This document shows, piece by piece, positions 31,793 through 40,746 of a DNA stretch of 64,000 nucleotides. Below the pieces are notes generated by a model. That model ran no database searches. It was given only the letters and a program-made list of their open reading frames with translations, and had not been told where the DNA came from. Numbering within the stretch: position 1 is the first letter of the stretch; each line of letters starts with the position of its first letter. The translations under genes were made by a program, and so were the position numbers. Origin of the DNA: Thermoleophilales bacterium (GTDB taxonomy: Bacteria; Actinomycetota; Thermoleophilia; Solirubrobacterales; 70-9); the NCBI GenBank assembly GCA_020636955.1, contig JACJWY010000013.1:1-64000 (forward strand), written 5' to 3'.

Positions 31793-32899
31793 CTAATTGA
31801 ACTCGATAACGCTGCGGATGCCGTTCTGCTCTTCCATCAGGTCGAAGCCCTTGTTGACTTCATCGAGGGTGATCCGGTGGGAGAGAAAAGGCTCGACATC
31901 GATCTCACCGGCAAGGTAGCGGTCCACCAGCTCGGGCACCTGATCGCGACCCTTGACTCCGCCGAAGGATGAGCCTGCCACCCGGCGGCCGGTGATCAGC
32001 CAGCGGGGGATGATGTCGAGGGTCTCGCCCTTGCCGGCCACCCCGGCTACCGTGCAGAGGCCCCAGGCCATGCGGGCGGACTCGACTGCCTGCTGCATCA
32101 CATTGACCAGGCCGGTCGCCTCGAAGGTGTAGTCGGCACCGTAGCCGCCGGTCTCGTCGAGGATCCACTGGACGGTGTTTTCGTCCGCCTTGTAGAGATC
32201 GGTTGCACCCTGCCCCTTCGCCATCTCGAGACGTTCGTCGGAGAGGTCGACGCAGACGATCCGCTCGGCACCCATCAACCGGCAGCCGGCGACCGCTCCG
32301 AGGCCGACCATGCCGGCCCCGAAGACGACGCAAGTGGTGCCCTCCTCGACCCTGGCCGTGTACATGGCCGCGCCGAGACCGGTGGAGAGCCCGCAGGCGA
32401 AAAGGCAGGCATGGTCAAGCGGCGCTTCCGGACTGATCTTCGCGAGGGCGATCTCCGGCATCACCGTGTACTCGGCGAAGGTCGAGGTGCCCATGAAATG
32501 TCGGATTTCCTCGCCGTCACGGGAAAGCCGGGTGGTGCCGTCGGGCAGGTGGCCGAGGTTCTGTTCAGCCCGGATTGCCATGCAGAGGTTGGTCCGGGGA
32601 TCGACACAGTGGACGCATTCGCGGCACTGCGGGGAAAATAGCGTGACCACCTTGTCACCCGGGGCGACCGAGGCGACTCCCTCACCGACCTTCTCGACGA
32701 TGCCGCCGCCCTCGTGGCCAAGCACGCAGGGCGAATAGCCCGACGGATCGGCTCCGGAAGCGGTGTACATGTCGGTGTGACAGACCCCGCAGGCCTCCAG
32801 GCGCACCAGCACCTCGCCCGCTTTCGGCTCGGCCAGGTCAACCTCCTGGACCACGAGCGGTTGACCGAACTCCTCGAGTACAGCAGCCCTCATCCTCAT
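31793..32899 (-). CDS. Zinc alcohol dehydrogenase, class III / S-(hydroxymethyl)thiol dehydrogenase type
   Basis: A 368-residue medium-chain dehydrogenase, the normal length for class III enzymes. Catalytic zinc ligands: Cys in ACGVCHTD, His-Glu in LGHEGGGIVE, and Cys in FACGLSTGLGAA. Structural zinc: four cysteines in SPQCRECVHC...NLC. The Rossmann loop is VFGAGMVGLGAV, followed by VCVDLSDERLEMAKGQGATD; the Asp predicts NAD(H). Class III enzymes oxidise the spontaneous adduct of formaldehyde with glutathione or mycothiol to the S-formyl thiol. With the MBL-fold hydrolase just downstream and the formate dehydrogenase at 21366, a formaldehyde-to-CO2 route is possible. Confidence 0.88.
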   Translation of the reverse strand: MRMRAAVLEEFGQPLVVQEVDLAEPKAGEVLVRLEACGVCHTDMYTASGADPSGYSPCVLGHEGGGIVEKVGEGVASVAPGDKVVTLFSPQCRECVHCVDPRTNLCMAIRAEQNLGHLPDGTTRLSRDGEEIRHFMGTSTFAEYTVMPEIALAKISPEAPLDHACLFACGLSTGLGAAMYTARVEEGTTCVVFGAGMVGLGAVAGCRLMGAERIVCVDLSDERLEMAKGQGATDLYKADENTVQWILDETGGYGADYTFEATGLVNVMQQAVESARMAWGLCTVAGVAGKGETLDIIPRWLITGRRVAGSSFGGVKGRDQVPELVDRYLAGEIDVEPFLSHRITLDEVNKGFDLMEEQNGIRSVIEFN

Positions 32900-33005
32900 G
32901 CCCGGATCCTAGACAAACAGAAATCCCCAACGAGAATTACGGGGGCGATCGCCACCCGACGCGGCAGCCGAAGGCCCCGTTTCCCCGTTTTCGCGCGTTT
33001 AGAGT

Positions 33006-34115
33006 GTGCCCGTGCCCGTCCCTTGCAAGCTCGCCGTTGCCTCCGTTGCGTCCGCCTGTCTGATCGCCTTTGCCGGCTGCGGCTCTTCGATCGAAGAAGA
33101 CTCAGCAAACCGACCCGGCGATGGAGTTGGCGGAACCGAACTGGTCAAGGTCTACTCGACCGAAGGCGAGCAGTTCGACCCGGTCTCCAAAAGGATTTCG
33201 GCCGGGGATGCCCCGGAAGCTGCGACCGAGGCGCTGCTGGACGTGCCGGAGGAGCGGACCTACATCCCCGGCGGTACCCGGGTCAGCAAAGTGACCGTGT
33301 CCGGGGACGGTAGGGCCACGGTAAAGCTCTCCCGGGAGTTCCTCGGCAACATTCCGGCCAATCCCGCCCGTCGCACGCGGCGCCAGAACGAGGCGGTGGA
33401 GGGGAGGGTCGCCCAGGTCACCTACACGCTGACCTCGCTGAAAAGCATCGACAAAGTGAAGGTTCAGTCCGGTGGAATCACGGTCACGACTCCGAAGGAC
33501 CGCGCCGACTATGCCGAGCCCGACAGCCGGCCACCGCTGCCCGCCAACGGAGAGCGGTACGGGGTAAGAGCCACCGGTGCCTTCCAGATCCAGCAAAGGC
33601 TGGCGGACCTCGGTTACCTCCCTCAGCGCGGGGTGGATGGCGTGATCGGCTATCAGACCCAACAGGCGGTGATGGCATTCCAGAGTTGGGAAGGCCTAGC
33701 CCGGGACGGGGTCGCGGGACCGCAGACCAAGGCGGCGCTGAGGACGGCGAAGCGTCCCCGCCCGAACGCGAAGCGACCGAAAAGGCTGATGGAAGTCCGC
33801 ATTGGCAAGGGCGTTCTGATGCTGGTGCGAAACGGACGGGCAGTCAGGACCATTCACGTGTCGGCCGGCGGTCCCGGAACTGAAACACCGACCGGCCGTT
33901 ACAAGGTATTCCGCAAGGAGCTTCAGTCATGGTCGGTGCCTTTCAGCACCTGGCTGCCTTACGCCTCCTATTTCAACAACGGCATCGCCTTCCACGAATA
34001 TCCCGACGTTCCGCCGTATCCCGCCTCTCACGGATGCGTCCGGGTGCCCGCTCCGGAGGCCCCACTGGTCTATCGCTTCGCAACGATCGGAACCGTGGTG
34101 GTGGTCCGCTCCTGA
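33006..34115 (+). CDS. Lipoprotein L,D-transpeptidase with GerMN and peptidoglycan-binding domains
   Basis: A 369-residue envelope protein with four parts. (1) A lipoprotein signal (ACLIAFAGC, lipidated Cys about residue 25). (2) A GerMN/sporulation-type domain (residues ~45-170: LVKVYSTEGEQFDPVSKRI..., VSKVTVSGDGRATVKLSREFL...). (3) A PG_binding_1 domain (GAFQIQQRLADLGYLPQRGVDGVIGYQTQQAVMAFQ). (4) A YkuD L,D-transpeptidase domain with catalytic HEYPDVPPYPASHGCVRVP (His, then Ser-His-Gly-Cys-x-Arg). It likely makes 3-3 cross-links or attaches proteins in peptidoglycan. The fusion of GerMN and YkuD is unusual. Start GTG at 33006, or 33012, is uncertain. Confidence 0.9.
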   Translation: MPVPVPCKLAVASVASACLIAFAGCGSSIEEDSANRPGDGVGGTELVKVYSTEGEQFDPVSKRISAGDAPEAATEALLDVPEERTYIPGGTRVSKVTVSGDGRATVKLSREFLGNIPANPARRTRRQNEAVEGRVAQVTYTLTSLKSIDKVKVQSGGITVTTPKDRADYAEPDSRPPLPANGERYGVRATGAFQIQQRLADLGYLPQRGVDGVIGYQTQQAVMAFQSWEGLARDGVAGPQTKAALRTAKRPRPNAKRPKRLMEVRIGKGVLMLVRNGRAVRTIHVSAGGPGTETPTGRYKVFRKELQSWSVPFSTWLPYASYFNNGIAFHEYPDVPPYPASHGCVRVPAPEAPLVYRFATIGTVVVVRS

Positions 34116-34133
34116 ACCGCGAGCCTTCCCGGT

Positions 34134-34430
34134 CTAGACGGAGGGACCGCCTTCACGCCTGATCTTTTCCATCTCGGCCTGAATCTTGTCTTCTGTGAGG
34201 CCCTTCGACCTGTAGACGGACCACCAGTGCGGTATCAATCCGAAGATTCCCCACCCGACGATGGGGAAGATCGGCCAGAAGAAGTTGTCAGTGCCCGAAA
34301 GGGCCCAGATCAAGACCAGGAAAATGCTTACGCCGCCGAAAGTGGCGAGGTGAATCATGAAGTCATGCTTGGCGTTGAGGCTCTTGACGGCCTCGTCTCG
34401 CAGATCCTTGTTCGGGTCGCTGGCTTCCAC
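34134..34430 (-). CDS. Small 2TM-domain membrane protein
   Basis: A 98-residue protein with an N-terminal amphipathic helix (LRDEAVKSLNAKHDFMIHLATFGG) running into the first membrane helix (VSIFLVLIWALSG). A second helix follows (FFWPIFPIVGWGIFGLIPHWW), then a charged C-terminal coil (LTEDKIQAEMEKIRREGG). This matches the '2TM' domain pattern found alone or fused to LytTR or kinase proteins, where KRxFxxHLxxYxxVNxxL-like N-termini are typical. Function unknown. It is convergent with the transpeptidase gene and upstream of the glutamine-synthetase terminator. Confidence 0.8.
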   Translation of the reverse strand: MEASDPNKDLRDEAVKSLNAKHDFMIHLATFGGVSIFLVLIWALSGTDNFFWPIFPIVGWGIFGLIPHWWSVYRSKGLTEDKIQAEMEKIRREGGPSV

Positions 34431-34498
34431 GCTCGCCTCCTGTCGTCTCGGACTCCGGGAGAGCGTAGCCGACGGTCAAGACCTCGACCCCGCTTAAC

Positions 34499-34530
34499 GA
34501 AGAAGGGCCCCGACATCGGGGCCCTTCTTC
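34499..34530. terminator. Strong terminator hairpin
   Basis: A perfect 15-pair stem (34499-34513 with 34516-34530; GAAGAAGGGCCCCGA and its complement) around a two-base turn lies 52 bases after the glutamine synthetase stop on the minus strand. It is one of the most stable hairpins in the window. Confidence 0.85.
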
Positions 34531-34581
34531 TGCTTCCTCGTTTCCCCCGAGGATTGGAGATGCGACTACAAGTAGCTGTCG

Positions 34582-36735
34582 TTACTTGATGAACATCATC
34601 TCCGAGTACTTCGGCAGCGGCCAGTAGTTGTCCGAGACGATCCGCTCGAGCTTGTCGGCAACCTCGCGGACCTCATGCATCGCGGCGAGCTGCTTGTCAC
34701 GCGCGTAAACCGCGAGCTCCAGACCCTCTTCCTCGATGCCGTCCGGATACTGGTTGGCGTCTTCAAGGGCGAGCGTCTTGTCAACCAGCTGGTCGAAAAG
34801 TCCGCGGCTTTCCTTCTCGAGCAGGTCCGCGTCGGCGTCGTCGAGCAGGATCAAGTGCTTGGCGACAGCCGGGATGATCTGCGTCCGGGCGATCGTGGCC
34901 GCGGTCTCGGCCTCGATGTTGGCGTTCATCGCGTACTGCTCGACCCAGACCTCGAAGCGTGCCTCGAGCTCGCGCCTGGACAGCACGTTGTAGTTCTCGA
35001 AGGCCGCGACGGTGCTGTCGGAGATGACCTCCGGCAGCGCGTCCGGCGTCGTCCGCAGGTTCTTCAGCCCGCGGCTCTCGGCCTCGGCATGCCACTCCTC
35101 GGAGTAGCCGTCGCCGCCGAAGATGATCTGGCGGTTCGCGCCGTAGGACTCCTTGACGACCTCGCCGACGGCCTCGCCGATGTCCTTGCCGGAGTCGAGC
35201 TCCGCCTTGAGCTTGTCGGCGAGCTCGTCGATGGCCTCGGCCACGATCGTGTTCAGCACCGTGTTCGGGAAGGCGAGCGACATGCTCGACCCGAGGGCCC
35301 GGAACTCGAACTTGTTGCCGGTGAACGCGAACGGCGAGGTCCGGTTGCGGTCGCCGCCGTCGAGCGGCAGCGGCGGCAGCACCGGGGTGCCGAGCCCGAG
35401 CACGGCCTCCTCGGTCTTGCCGTCACCCTCGCCGGAGAGGATCGACTCGAACGCCTTGTCGAGCTCGGCGCCGAGGAAGATCGAGATGATCGCCGGCGGC
35501 GCCTCGTTCGCTCCGAGACGGTGGTCCTGGCCGATGTTCGCGACCGATGCGCGCAGCAGCCCCTGGTGCTTGTTGACCGCCTGGATCACCGCCGTGCAGA
35601 AGAACAGGAAGCTCGCGTTCTCCGCCGGGGTGTCGCCGGGGTCCATCAGGTTGTGCCCGCCGTCGGTCCCCATCGACCAGTTGTTGTGCTTGCCGGAGCC
35701 GTTGACGCCGGCAAAGGGCTTCTCGTGCAGGAGGCAGATCAGCCCGTAGTTGCGGGCGATGTTCTGCATGATCTGCATGGTCAGCTGCTGGTGATCGGAG
35801 CCGACGTTCGAGTTCTCGTAGATCGGCGCGATCTCGTACTGGCCCGGCGCCACCTCGTTGTGGCGCGTCTTGACCGGCACGCCGAGCTTCACCAGCTCGC
35901 GCTCGGTGTCCATCATGCAGGCGAGCACGCGCTCGGGGATCGACCCGAAGTAGTGGTCGTCGAGCTCGTGGCCCTTGGGCGGCTGCGCGCCGAACAGCGT
36001 CCGGCCCGTCGTCACCAGGTCGGGACGCTCGTAGTAGTACTGCTCATCGACCAGGAAGTACTCCTGCTCGGGGCCGACCGTGGTGAACACGCGAACCGTC
36101 TCCTCGTCGCCGAGAAGCTTCAGCGCCTTCACGGCCGAGATCGACAGCGCGTCCATCGAGCGCAGCAGCGGGATCTTGGCGTCGAGCGCCTCACCGGTCC
36201 ACGACGCGAAAGCGGTCGGGATGCAGAGCAGCGTCCCGTTCGGGTTCTCGAGCAGGAACGCCGGGCTGGTCGGATCCCAGGCGGTGTAGCCGCGGGCCTC
36301 GAAGGTGGCGCGGATGCCACCGGTCGGGAAGGAAGAGGCATCCGGCTCGCCCTGGATCAGCTCACCGCCCTTGAACTTCGCAATCGAGCCGCCATCGCTG
36401 GTGGGGCGGAAGAAGGAATCGTGCTTCTCGGCGGTCAGGCCGGTCAGCGGCTGGAAGACGTGGGTGTAGTGGGTCGCGCCGTTCTCGAGAGCCCAGTCCT
36501 TCATCGCCTCGGCAACGGCGTCGGCCAATTCGGTATCGAGGGCTTCGCCCTTTTCCAGCGTGCCCTGAAGGCGGTCGAAGACATCGGCGGGGAGCCGTTC
36601 CTTCTGGGTCTTGATCGAGAAGACGTTGCTGCCGAATACGACGTTCTCTTCCTTGGTGAGATCGGTCGGTTCAACGGCGGAACCGTTGGCTGTCCACTGG
36701 GCAGCGGTGACGTTCTTCTGGCGAATCGCAGTCAT
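34582..36735 (-). CDS. glnN: Glutamine synthetase type III
   Basis: A 717-residue type III glutamine synthetase (glutamate + NH3 + ATP to glutamine), much longer than types I and II. Seen: an N-terminal GSIII domain (ENVVFGSNVFSIKTQKERLP, then THYTHVFQPLTGLTAEKHDSF), GPEQEYFLVD (metal-binding Glu), and RHNEVAPGQYEIAPIYENSN. The ATP/metal block is KPFAGVNGSGKHNNWSMGTDGGHN, followed by DRNRTSPFAFTGNKFEFRALGSS near the glutamate site. The C-terminal helical region is typical of the class. Codon bias is so strong that the complementary strand is open for ~2.1 kb, which is a shadow. No glnB or amtB gene is near. A strong terminator follows. Confidence 0.97.
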   Translation of the reverse strand: MTAIRQKNVTAAQWTANGSAVEPTDLTKEENVVFGSNVFSIKTQKERLPADVFDRLQGTLEKGEALDTELADAVAEAMKDWALENGATHYTHVFQPLTGLTAEKHDSFFRPTSDGGSIAKFKGGELIQGEPDASSFPTGGIRATFEARGYTAWDPTSPAFLLENPNGTLLCIPTAFASWTGEALDAKIPLLRSMDALSISAVKALKLLGDEETVRVFTTVGPEQEYFLVDEQYYYERPDLVTTGRTLFGAQPPKGHELDDHYFGSIPERVLACMMDTERELVKLGVPVKTRHNEVAPGQYEIAPIYENSNVGSDHQQLTMQIMQNIARNYGLICLLHEKPFAGVNGSGKHNNWSMGTDGGHNLMDPGDTPAENASFLFFCTAVIQAVNKHQGLLRASVANIGQDHRLGANEAPPAIISIFLGAELDKAFESILSGEGDGKTEEAVLGLGTPVLPPLPLDGGDRNRTSPFAFTGNKFEFRALGSSMSLAFPNTVLNTIVAEAIDELADKLKAELDSGKDIGEAVGEVVKESYGANRQIIFGGDGYSEEWHAEAESRGLKNLRTTPDALPEVISDSTVAAFENYNVLSRRELEARFEVWVEQYAMNANIEAETAATIARTQIIPAVAKHLILLDDADADLLEKESRGLFDQLVDKTLALEDANQYPDGIEEEGLELAVYARDKQLAAMHEVREVADKLERIVSDNYWPLPKYSEMMFIK

Positions 36736-36963
36736 GATTGGAGCGTTCCTCCTGGTGGCAAGATTTGATTTCGAGGGAAAAAGCGGAAACGAGGCTATCC
36801 CCGGGCGGCCATATGGTCGCTTGTACCTCAGGACAAGGTTAGTTCAGGGCCGCCCTCCCGTGGGACAGACTTGGCTTAGCGACTGATGAACTGTGAAGTC
36901 GGGGTGCTCGCATATGCAAGTTTGTGTGCAGCAGCTCACGGAAAAATCGTCTAGAACTCATGT

Positions 36964-37983
36964 ATGGTGTCGCCGATGCGAGGAGCGCCGACCCGCAGGG
37001 CAAAGAGAGAGACGATCACTCCCTCGGGATTGATGCTGGTCGTCCTCGGATTTCTCGCCCTCACCTTCATCGTGCTGCTTCCGGCCCAGGCCGGCGCTGC
37101 CGCGCTGGATGGAGCCGGAACGGCTTCCCTGAAGTCATCGCCGGTCGATTCGGCAGCCCGGTCCGGATCCGGTCAACAGGTCGGGTCCGGTCAAGGATCA
37201 GGAACCGGTGCAGGAAGTGCCGGCCCGGACGCGAGCAGCTCCGCGGTCAGCTCGGGAGGCGGTCTCGCAATTCCCGGTTTCCCCAAGATCAGCCGGGTCC
37301 TCTGCCTCAAGCAATGTGTTTCCTCGACCAAGCCGACCCGGGGGGCAATCATCGCTCTGCGCGGCGACAACCTCGGTCGCGTTACCCGGGTTTTCTTCGC
37401 CGCCAGGAAGGGCAGGGTCGCGGCCCGGCTTCGCACCCGCAGCCGCGGGGCCGTCAGGGTCACGGTTCCGAAGCAGGCGGTCCGCGGGTTCGTCGGAGTC
37501 ATCGATTCGTCCGGCAACCGCACCCGGACCACGAACGAACTGAGGATCTTCCCGATAAGCGCGATCCCGATCCTGGTCTTCCCGGTTCGGGGCCCGATCA
37601 GCTTTGGCAGCTCCGGGTCGCGGTTCGGAGCGGGGCGGACCGGTCACACCCACCAGGGGCAGGATGTCTCGGCCAGTTGCGGCACGCCGCTGGTGTCGAT
37701 CCGCAAGGCGAGAGTCATCTACAACCAGTGGGACGGGGGCGGCGGCAACTACGTAGTGCTGCACAATCTCGGCACGAGCACGAACTTCGTCTACATGCAC
37801 ATGATCCGCCGGTCGCCGCTCAGGGTGGGCCAGGTGATCGGCGCCGGGACCCAGGTCGGCCGGGTCGGCAACACGGGTGACTCTTCCGGCTGCCACCTTC
37901 ATTTCGAATACTGGATCGGTCCCTGGCAGACCGGTGGCCACCCGATCGACCCGCTGGCATACCTGCGCTCGCTGCTCAAGTAG
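36964..37983 (+). CDS. Secreted M23-family peptidase (LytM-type)
   Basis: A 339-residue exported protein. After an Arg-rich N-terminus and signal segment (LMLVVLGFLALTFIVLLPAQAGA) comes a Gly/Ser-rich linker and a ~100-residue IPT/TIG-like beta domain (KPTRGAIIALRGDNLGRVTRVFFAA...ELRIFPI). The M23 zinc peptidase domain follows, with GHTHQGQDVSA (His-x3-Asp) and the downstream CHLHFEYWIG (His-x-His). Both halves of the metal site are intact, so it is probably an active endopeptidase on peptidoglycan peptides. ATG at 36964 is used, though ATG at 36960 and 36976 are near and no clear ribosome site is visible. Confidence 0.9.
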   Translation: MVSPMRGAPTRRAKRETITPSGLMLVVLGFLALTFIVLLPAQAGAAALDGAGTASLKSSPVDSAARSGSGQQVGSGQGSGTGAGSAGPDASSSAVSSGGGLAIPGFPKISRVLCLKQCVSSTKPTRGAIIALRGDNLGRVTRVFFAARKGRVAARLRTRSRGAVRVTVPKQAVRGFVGVIDSSGNRTRTTNELRIFPISAIPILVFPVRGPISFGSSGSRFGAGRTGHTHQGQDVSASCGTPLVSIRKARVIYNQWDGGGGNYVVLHNLGTSTNFVYMHMIRRSPLRVGQVIGAGTQVGRVGNTGDSSGCHLHFEYWIGPWQTGGHPIDPLAYLRSLLK

Positions 37984-38078
37984 CTGCGAGACCCCGTCGC
38001 CCCCTGCGGTCCGCACCTTCCGGCCGGGGGTCGGGTTGGTAGGTTGAGCCCGCCGACAGGCTGGCCAGCTTGGGGAAG

Positions 38079-40658
38079 ATGCTGATTACCTCATCAAAGT
38101 CCGCCGGATTTCCAGTCGCCATCGCCTTCGTGTTGGCGATCTCCTGCTGGATCGCCGGACCTTTTCCGAGTCCTGCCGCGGCGAAATCAGCTCCGAAACC
38201 AACGGTGAAGGTGAACATCATCGACGCCGGTCAGAAGCCGATGGTCAATCGCGGCGTGCTGCCGGTCAAAGTCCGCTCGGCCCGCAAGGGGAAACTGTGG
38301 GTCAGGGCTTTCTCCTCCACCTTCGATAGCAAGGACCTGATGAAACCCCTGACCGTTGTCGCCCGGCCACGCTTCAAGCGGGCCGGTCAGTGGCGGACGA
38401 TAAAGGTGAAGCTGAACGAGGCCGGAAAGGCAGCCGTCGCGACCTGTCAGGACCGGGAACTCCAGGTCAAGGCGGGTGCGGTCAGGAGTAACCGCAAGTC
38501 GATGCTCCGCCAGATTCCGGACTGCCGGCCGGGTGCGCTGGACATGTCGCGGGCCTCAAGCTGCGACTTCATTGCCGCCCAGGATCCCGTCATCTGCATG
38601 TCCCCCTTCCCGGACAACTACTACACCCTGGCCGATCCGGAAACCGCTTCCGGCAGGCGGATCAACTTCTCCGCAGAGGCGATGCCGGCAAACAAATCCG
38701 GTCGGAGGATCGACCCGGGTCCATACCTGGCAAGCGACGGCTTCAGCCAGGGTCAGACGATTTCGGTCCGTGTTCCGGGCCTCGACAACCCGACCGCGCT
38801 GGCCCGGACCAATCCGGTCGGGCTGTCCGATCCGTCACGGTTTCTCGACGGCAACGCGCCGGTGATCGTGCTCGACGCACGCACCAGGGAACGCCAGCCG
38901 ATCTGGGTGGAGATCGATGCGCAGGCCGGTTCCCCGGCGTCGACGAGTCTGCTGATCCACCCGATGGTCAATTTCGATCCGGCGACCCGGTACCTGGTGG
39001 TCCTTCGAAACCTGAAGGACTCCGCCGGCTCCGTGCTAAAGGCGCCAGCGGGGTTCCGCTTTTTCAGGGACTTCCTCCGTTCGAGCGATCCGAGGATCAA
39101 CGGCCGCCGCACTTTCTATGAAGACATCTTCAGGCGCCTGCGGGCGGCCGGCATCCGGCGGTCAAACCTTTACCTCGCCTGGGACTTCACGACGGCCAGC
39201 GACGAAAGCAACTCCGGTCGGGCCCGCTCGATGAGAGACCAGGCCTTCGCCGGACTCGGTGACAACGACCTTTCAGACCGGAAGCTGCAGGGCGATGCCC
39301 CGGAGTTCAGGGTCGATTCGGTTGAAACGAACGTGGACGCGGAAATCGCGAGACGAATCGAAGGCACCTTCGAGGTCCCCTGTTATCTCAGGCAACCATC
39401 TACCGGTGATGAGTGCGGTGCCGGGGCGACCATGAACCTCGACCCTGACGGCAAGCCCCGGCAGACCGGAACTTACGAGGCCGGTTTCGAATGCCTGATC
39501 CCGAGGGTTCTCACCGACCCCGGCTCGGTCGATCCCGGGGCCCTGCCGGACGAAAACCTGCGAGGTCGGGCACTCCTCTACGGCCATGACCTGCTGGGCA
39601 GTATTGACGGTGAGCTGGCGAATGAGGCCCAGCGAAAACTTGCCACCCGTGGCTTCACGATCTGCGGCACCGACCAGATCGGGCTTTCGAACGGTGACGA
39701 ATCGACCCTTGAAAACGCCTTCGGCGACCTTTCGGCATTCCCGCAGGTGGCCGATCGATTGCAACAGGCGCTGCTGAACGAGATGCTTCTCGCCCGGCTG
39801 ATGATCCATCCCGGCGGATTGGATTCCCGGGCTGCCTTCAGGGTCGACCCGCTTGCCTCCGATCCTTCCCAGGTGCCGGGTGGAGACGGGAACACGACGG
39901 TTCCTCCCGGTAGTGGTCTGGAACCGGCGATCATCGCCGGAACCGATGCCCGTGCCTGGTACCGGGGCGTCGGTGAGGGCGGAATCACCGGCGGAGCTTT
40001 GATTGCCCTGGCCCCGGACATCGACCGGGGGTCGCTCGGCTCGGCGGCGATGAACCATTCGGTCCTGATTTCTCGTTCCGCCGCCTGGGACCGCCTGAGG
40101 TCCGTTTTCGATCTCGCTTATCCGAACGGAGCCGAGCAACCGCTGGCCCTCGGTCTGATCCAGATGCTCTGGGACCGGGCCGAGGCGAACGGATACGCCC
40201 ACCGCATGACCGGGGATCCGCTGACGGACTCGCCAACCCACCGGGTTCTCTTCGACCTGGCCTTCGGGGACCACCAGGTAACCAACTGGCAGTCAAACGT
40301 CGAGGCCAGGACGATCGGCGCCAGGGCCATCGTCCCCTTCATTTCTTCCGGCCGCTGGCCGGGCGTGGATGTGCGCTGGGGCATGGACCCGGTTTCCACT
40401 TTCCCCTACGACGGCTCGGCGATCGCCTACTGGGACGGGGGGCCGCTCCGGCCGGGTTCCGGGTCTGCCGGCTTCATCGGGACCGGTCCGCCGCCGTTCG
40501 CCAATATCGCCCCGGTCCTGGGCGAGGATCCTCATGAGTTCCCGGGTGTGTCCGAGACTGCGATCGGCATGATCGACGGTTTTCTTCGCGAGGGCGGAGC
40601 AGTAACTAATCCCTGCGCTCCCGGCCCCTGTCTGGCCGGTGGCTGGACCGGCTCCTGA
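38079..40658 (+). CDS. Large secreted protein, possible alpha/beta-hydrolase-like
   Basis: An ~859-residue exported protein. The signal peptide (VAIAFVLAISCWIAGPFPSPAAA) follows ATG at 38079; a TTG nine bases earlier is also possible. Residues ~25-130 look like an Ig-like beta domain (KVNIIDAGQKPMVNRGVLPVKVRSARKG). The rest resembles the large extracellular lipase/hydrolase-like proteins that begin CDFIAAQDPVICMSPFPDNYYT and contain GRALLYGHDLLGSIDGELANEAQRKLATRGFTICGTDQIGL. In these, a Gly-His-x-Leu-x-Gly phrase replaces the usual Gly-x-Ser-x-Gly, so catalysis is uncertain. Later blocks (GGALIALAPDIDRGSLG, YPNGAEQPLALGLIQMLWDRAE) fit the same group. The mce cluster starts 88 bases downstream; a shared role is unproven. 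Confidence 0.7.
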   Translation: MLITSSKSAGFPVAIAFVLAISCWIAGPFPSPAAAKSAPKPTVKVNIIDAGQKPMVNRGVLPVKVRSARKGKLWVRAFSSTFDSKDLMKPLTVVARPRFKRAGQWRTIKVKLNEAGKAAVATCQDRELQVKAGAVRSNRKSMLRQIPDCRPGALDMSRASSCDFIAAQDPVICMSPFPDNYYTLADPETASGRRINFSAEAMPANKSGRRIDPGPYLASDGFSQGQTISVRVPGLDNPTALARTNPVGLSDPSRFLDGNAPVIVLDARTRERQPIWVEIDAQAGSPASTSLLIHPMVNFDPATRYLVVLRNLKDSAGSVLKAPAGFRFFRDFLRSSDPRINGRRTFYEDIFRRLRAAGIRRSNLYLAWDFTTASDESNSGRARSMRDQAFAGLGDNDLSDRKLQGDAPEFRVDSVETNVDAEIARRIEGTFEVPCYLRQPSTGDECGAGATMNLDPDGKPRQTGTYEAGFECLIPRVLTDPGSVDPGALPDENLRGRALLYGHDLLGSIDGELANEAQRKLATRGFTICGTDQIGLSNGDESTLENAFGDLSAFPQVADRLQQALLNEMLLARLMIHPGGLDSRAAFRVDPLASDPSQVPGGDGNTTVPPGSGLEPAIIAGTDARAWYRGVGEGGITGGALIALAPDIDRGSLGSAAMNHSVLISRSAAWDRLRSVFDLAYPNGAEQPLALGLIQMLWDRAEANGYAHRMTGDPLTDSPTHRVLFDLAFGDHQVTNWQSNVEARTIGARAIVPFISSGRWPGVDVRWGMDPVSTFPYDGSAIAYWDGGPLRPGSGSAGFIGTGPPPFANIAPVLGEDPHEFPGVSETAIGMIDGFLREGGAVTNPCAPGPCLAGGWTGS

Positions 40659-40701
40659 CGTAAGGCACTGACGCCGGTCGCTCAGGTAGCATGCGCGGCA
40701 C

Positions 40702-40740
40702 AGGAAGGAGGCTTCTTTGGTGGGGAGAATCACCGGGTAG
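40702..40740 (+). other. Ribosome site and short open frame ending in an amber codon before the mce cluster
   Basis: AGGAAGGAGG (40702-40711) is the best ribosome-binding site in this region. Six bases later TTG (40717) and GTG (40720) open a frame of seven codons that ends at TAG (40738-40740). It is in the same frame as the first mce gene, which starts at TTG 40747 without its own site. It may be a coupling leader peptide or an N-terminus broken by a stop. Confidence 0.4.
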
Positions 40741-40746
40741 CTCAGA

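Noticed and set aside
34675..36768. A ~700-codon open frame on the plus strand opposite glutamine synthetase
   Set aside because: It is the exact antisense of a well-conserved enzyme with very biased GC-rich codons. Its translation is Val/Leu/Arg/Asp/Gly-rich with no domain, so it is a shadow.
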